From DASRIA01 sp963816975 (GTDB taxonomy: Bacteria; Actinomycetota; Thermoleophilia; Solirubrobacterales; JBBDJG01): 64,000 bases of DNA. A program made the position numbers and the translations under genes. Where the stretch lies: the NCBI GenBank assembly GCA_963816975.1, contig CAWFMD010000004.1:62001-126000 (forward strand). The letters run 5' to 3'. Of this stretch, positions 61,367 through 64,000 are shown piece by piece (the first letter of the stretch is position 1; every line of letters begins with the position of its first letter). The notes beneath the pieces were generated by a model. It was not told the origin of the DNA. It ran no database searches and was given only the letters and a program-made list of their open reading frames with translations.

Positions 61367-61894
61367 GATCTCGCCCGTGCGCACCATCTCCACCAGGCCG
61401 AAGGGCCGCACCATGCTCTCGAAGCCCTCGACCTTGTCGGCGGTGCCCGTGATCTCGATCGTGACCGTGCGGCTCGACACGTCGATGATGCGCCCGCGGA
61501 AGATGTCTGCGAGCTGCATGATCTCGGCGCGGCTCGAGCCGTCGGCGGAAACCTTGAACAGCGCCATCTCGCGCGCGATCGTCTCCTCCGGCTCGAGGTC
61601 GCGGATCTTGATCACGTTGACGAGCTTGTGCAGCTGCTTGGTGACGTGCTCGATCGGGTGCGAGGCGCCGTCGAGCGTGATCGTCACGCGCGACACGGAC
61701 TCGTCCTCGGTCGGCCCGACGGCGAGCGTGCCGATGTTGAAGCCGCGCCGCGCGAACAGGCCGGCGATCCGGGTCAGCACACCGGGCTTGTTCTCCACGA
61801 GCACCGACAGCACGTGCTTGCGGCCCGTGTGGATGTTGCCGGCGGCCTCGAGATCCTCGAGGCGCAGGACCTCTTTCGTTCCCGGTTCGCCCAT
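61337..61894 (-). CDS. ilvN: Acetolactate synthase small (regulatory) subunit
   Basis: 185 residues. An N-terminal ACT domain (HVLSVLVENKPGVLTRIAGL, FNIGTLAVGPTEDESVSRV) binds valine, followed by the ALS_ss_C domain (EIMQLADIFRGRIIDVSS). It regulates and activates IlvB. The ATG shares one base with the ilvB stop (TGATG). A second stop-proximal copy of its last codons lies just downstream. Confidence 0.95.
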   Translation of the reverse strand: MGEPGTKEVLRLEDLEAAGNIHTGRKHVLSVLVENKPGVLTRIAGLFARRGFNIGTLAVGPTEDESVSRVTITLDGASHPIEHVTKQLHKLVNVIKIRDLEPEETIAREMALFKVSADGSSRAEIMQLADIFRGRIIDVSSRTVTIEITGTADKVEGFESMVRPFGLVEMVRTGEIAIARGKSQT

Positions 61895-63576
61895 CAGCCG
61901 ACCATGTCCCTGGCCGCCGCGCCCGCCGGGATCATCGGGTAGCAGTTCTCCTCCTGGCGCACGCGCACGTCGAGCACCACCGGACCCTCGGTCTCGATCG
62001 CCTCGCGCATCGCGTCCTCGACCTCGGCATCCGCATCGACGCGCATGCCGCGGGCGCCGAACGCCTCGGCCAGCTTCACCCAGTCGGGGCTCGAGCCCAT
62101 GTGGACGGAGCTGTAGCGCTTGTCCCAGAACAGCTCCTGCCACTGGCGCACCATCCCCAGGTATCCGTTGTTCATGATGAAGACCTTCACGTCGATGTCG
62201 TGCTCGACGGCGGTCGCCAGCTCCTGGCAGGTCATCACCAGGCTGCCGTCGCCGGCCACGCAGACGACCAGTTCGTCCGGCTTCGCCACCTTCGCGCCGA
62301 TTGCCGACGGAAGCCCGAAGCCCATCGTGCCGAGTCCGCCGGAGTTGATCCAGCGGCGCGGCTTGGAGAAGTGGAAGTGCTGCGCGGTCCACATCTGGTG
62401 CTGGCCGACGTCCGAGGTCAGGATCGCGTCGCCGCCCGTGACCGCGTACAGCGCCTGCACCATGCGCTGCGGCGGGATGTCGCCGTCCTGCGAGCCCTCG
62501 AACTTCAGCGGCCACTCGTCCTGCCAGCGGCGCAGCTGCGCCCACCAGTCGTCCATGCGGGCGCGGTCGGCCTCGAGCGCACGGTACTCGGCCGTGAGCT
62601 TCGGCAGGATCCGCTTCGAGTCTCCGACGATCGGGATGTGGGCCGGAACGTTCTTGGAGATCTCGGCCGGGTCGATGTCGATGTGGACGAACTTCGCGCG
62701 CGGGGCGAACTCCGCGAGCTTGCCCGTGATGCGATCGTCGAAGCGCGCGCCGATCGCGACGATCAGGTCCGCCTGGTCCATGGCGTAGTTCGCGGTCCGC
62801 GTGCCGTGCATGCCCAGCATCCCGAGCCACTGGTCGTGCGGCGCCGGGAAGGCGCCGAGGCCCATCAGCGTGCACGTGACCGGGAAGCCCCCCGTCACCA
62901 CCAGCTCGGTCAGCTCCTCCGCGGCGTTGCCGTTCACGACCCCACCGCCCGCGTAGATGATCGGGCGGTTTGCGTTGGCGAGCGCCTTCGCGGCGAGCCT
63001 GATCTGCTTGGCGTTGCCTTCGACGAAGTTCTTGTAGCCGGGCAGGTCGACCTTCTGCGCCTCGCTCGGGTCGTAGGGGATGTCCGCGCGGGAGAGATCC
63101 TGCGGGACATCGACGAGCACCGGCCCCGGTCGCCCGGAGCGCGCGACATGGAAGGCCTCGTGGATCATGTGCGGGATCTCGCGCGGGTCGAGCACCTGGA
63201 AGGAGTGCTTGATCACGGGCATCGTGATCCCCATCACATCGGCCTCCTGGAAGCCATCGGTCCCGATCAGGTCGGTCCTCACCTGACCGGTGATGAACAC
63301 GGTCGGCACGGAGTCGAGCATCGCGTCCGCGATCGGGGTGACGAGGTTGGTCGCACCCGGGCCCGAGGTCGCGAGCGCGACGCCGACGCGGCCGGAGGCC
63401 TTCGCATAGCCCTCCGCGGCGTGGCCCGCGCCCTGCTCGTGACGGCACAGGATGCTGCGGATGCCGGCGTCGTAGAGCGCGTCGTAGGTGGGCAGGTTCG
63501 CTCCGCCGGGGATGCCGAATACCGCTTCGACACCCTCCGCCTTGAGACATTCCATCATCGCGTCGACTGCTCGCAT
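61894..63576 (-). CDS. ilvB: Acetolactate synthase large (catalytic) subunit
   Basis: 560 residues, ThDP/FAD enzyme making acetolactate and acetohydroxybutyrate. FGIPGGANLPTYDAL, the catalytic Glu in CRHEQGAGHAAEGYAKASG, ATSGPGATNLVT, the FAD region GMHGTRTANYAMD and the ThDP motif VAGDGSLVMTCQELATA...IMNNGYLGMVRQWQ are present. The ATG has AAAGGAGG 5 nt upstream, one of the few strong ribosome-binding sites here. Confidence 0.96.
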   Translation of the reverse strand: MRAVDAMMECLKAEGVEAVFGIPGGANLPTYDALYDAGIRSILCRHEQGAGHAAEGYAKASGRVGVALATSGPGATNLVTPIADAMLDSVPTVFITGQVRTDLIGTDGFQEADVMGITMPVIKHSFQVLDPREIPHMIHEAFHVARSGRPGPVLVDVPQDLSRADIPYDPSEAQKVDLPGYKNFVEGNAKQIRLAAKALANANRPIIYAGGGVVNGNAAEELTELVVTGGFPVTCTLMGLGAFPAPHDQWLGMLGMHGTRTANYAMDQADLIVAIGARFDDRITGKLAEFAPRAKFVHIDIDPAEISKNVPAHIPIVGDSKRILPKLTAEYRALEADRARMDDWWAQLRRWQDEWPLKFEGSQDGDIPPQRMVQALYAVTGGDAILTSDVGQHQMWTAQHFHFSKPRRWINSGGLGTMGFGLPSAIGAKVAKPDELVVCVAGDGSLVMTCQELATAVEHDIDVKVFIMNNGYLGMVRQWQELFWDKRYSSVHMGSSPDWVKLAEAFGARGMRVDADAEVEDAMREAIETEGPVVLDVRVRQEENCYPMIPAGAAARDMVG

Positions 63577-63695
63577 GGCACCCTCCTTTCGTAACGTCGG
63601 GCCTGCCGCCGTTGTTCTGGACAAACGGGAAAATCCCCGCAAAACGGGCAAAGAAAGCGCATCACGCCCCCGCGCGCCCGTGATGGGCGAGTGTA
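63577..63695 (-). promoter_or_regulatory. ilvB 5' leader with extended -10 promoter TGGTACACT
   Basis: TACACT at 63690-63695, preceded by TGG, would start a leader of about 105 nt. The leader contains overlapping short stems (CCCG-TTTT-GCGGG and CGGG-GATTTT-CCCG at about 63624-63648) that exclude each other, and then the ilvB ribosome-binding site. No leader peptide rich in Val, Leu or Ile codons is seen. Confidence 0.4.
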
Positions 63696-63745
63696 CCACC
63701 GGCGATTTGCCCCTCAGCGCAGGCAAAACCCGCCCCGCCTGTCGG

Positions 63746-64000
63746 TCAGGGCGCGCGGGCCGGGGGCACGACCTGCGCGGGCTCGGGCCAGTCCATGTCC
63801 TCGCCGCACACCGTGCACACCTGGTCCGAGATCGGCCGGATCGAGCCGCAGCGCGGGCAGCGGCGGCGCGGCTCCTGACCCTCCCACCGATACAGGAGCG
63901 CGGCGATCAGCCCGATTCCCGGCAATGACACGCCGATCAGGAACCACACGAGGAACGAGCTGCCCTTGATCTTGCCGACGATCCCGGCCGCGAGGCCGAA
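63746..64000 (-). CDS. Membrane protein with C-terminal zinc ribbon, N-terminus beyond window
   Basis: 85 residues are visible. FLVWFLIGVSLPGIGLIAALLY is a membrane segment, followed by RRRCPRCGSIRPISDQVCTVCGEDMDWPEP, two CxxC pairs of a zinc ribbon quoted here in outline (CPRCG and CTVCG). The remaining upstream frame FGLAAGIVGKIKGSS is open to the window edge. Function unknown; ilvB is transcribed from the same strand downstream. Confidence 0.65.
   Translation of the reverse strand, partial: FGLAAGIVGKIKGSSFLVWFLIGVSLPGIGLIAALLYRWEGQEPRRRCPRCGSIRPISDQVCTVCGEDMDWPEPAQVVPPARAP

Noticed and set aside
63577..63662. A small ORF upstream of ilvB with a CPFCGDFPVC zinc-finger-like start
   Set aside because: It has no stop before ilvB and continues as an out-of-frame shadow through it; it contains no run of Val, Leu or Ile codons, so it is not a convincing leader peptide.

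Overview
The window is a high-GC chromosomal segment from a deep-branching actinobacterium. The 16S gene, the gene content (DHH-CBS tRNA nucleotidyltransferase, short HisG plus HisZ, classical menaquinone genes, an AbiEi/DUF559 protein) and a 23S gene without the ~100-nt insertion of mainstream Actinobacteria all suggest class Thermoleophilia, most likely Solirubrobacterales. That placement is inference from reading alone. I see no prophage, insertion sequence, CRISPR array or tRNA gene.

Layout. 1-9.6 kb: partial pgeF, an unknown protein, a large tRNA nucleotidyltransferase, a sulfotransferase, a membrane glycosyltransferase, and a divergent pair of beta-propeller proteins. 9.6-16.6 kb (minus strand): murA followed by hisZ-hisG-hisD-hisB-hisH-hisA-hisF, tightly overlapped; hisZ carries a +1 frameshift. 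16.7-20.8 kb: a zinc-finger protein, an isocitrate/isopropylmalate dehydrogenase paralogue with an alpha/beta hydrolase, a small gene under two LexA-type boxes, and an M28 peptidase. 20.9-26.5 kb (minus strand): an rRNA operon (16S-23S-5S, no spacer tRNA) with visible processing stems, a leader hairpin and a 3' terminator. 26.5-33.2 kb: tyrS, a class A penicillin-binding protein, and an argH group that includes a RemA-like protein, a 3-methyladenine glycosylase and a peroxiredoxin.

33.2-51.6 kb is a branched-chain amino acid and serine block on the minus strand: serine genes (class V aminotransferase, serA), a receiver-like protein, leuA, a maleylacetate-reductase-like gene, an XRE-cupin regulator, leuC, a methyltransferase, leuD, a coiled-coil protein, leuB, ilvE, cimA and a DegT aminotransferase; ilvC lies at its upstream edge beyond an M48 peptidase and a DUF4389 protein. 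leuA is preceded by a leucine-rich leader peptide whose Leu codons are complementary to the leuA ribosome-binding region. 51.7-60.2 kb holds the menaquinone genes menE, menB-menA-menC-menD and menF. The end of the window has ilvB-ilvN, three copies of a 51-nt palindromic repeat, and a truncated zinc-ribbon membrane protein.

Recurring themes. Many genes have a TANNNT hexamer 6-8 nt upstream of the start codon with no room for a ribosome-binding site, which suggests leaderless mRNAs are common. Operon genes overlap by 1-4 nt, and at three junctions the conserved N-terminus has no ATG/GTG/TTG in front of it (ATA for leuB, GTA for the reductase-like gene, CTG for the M48 peptidase).
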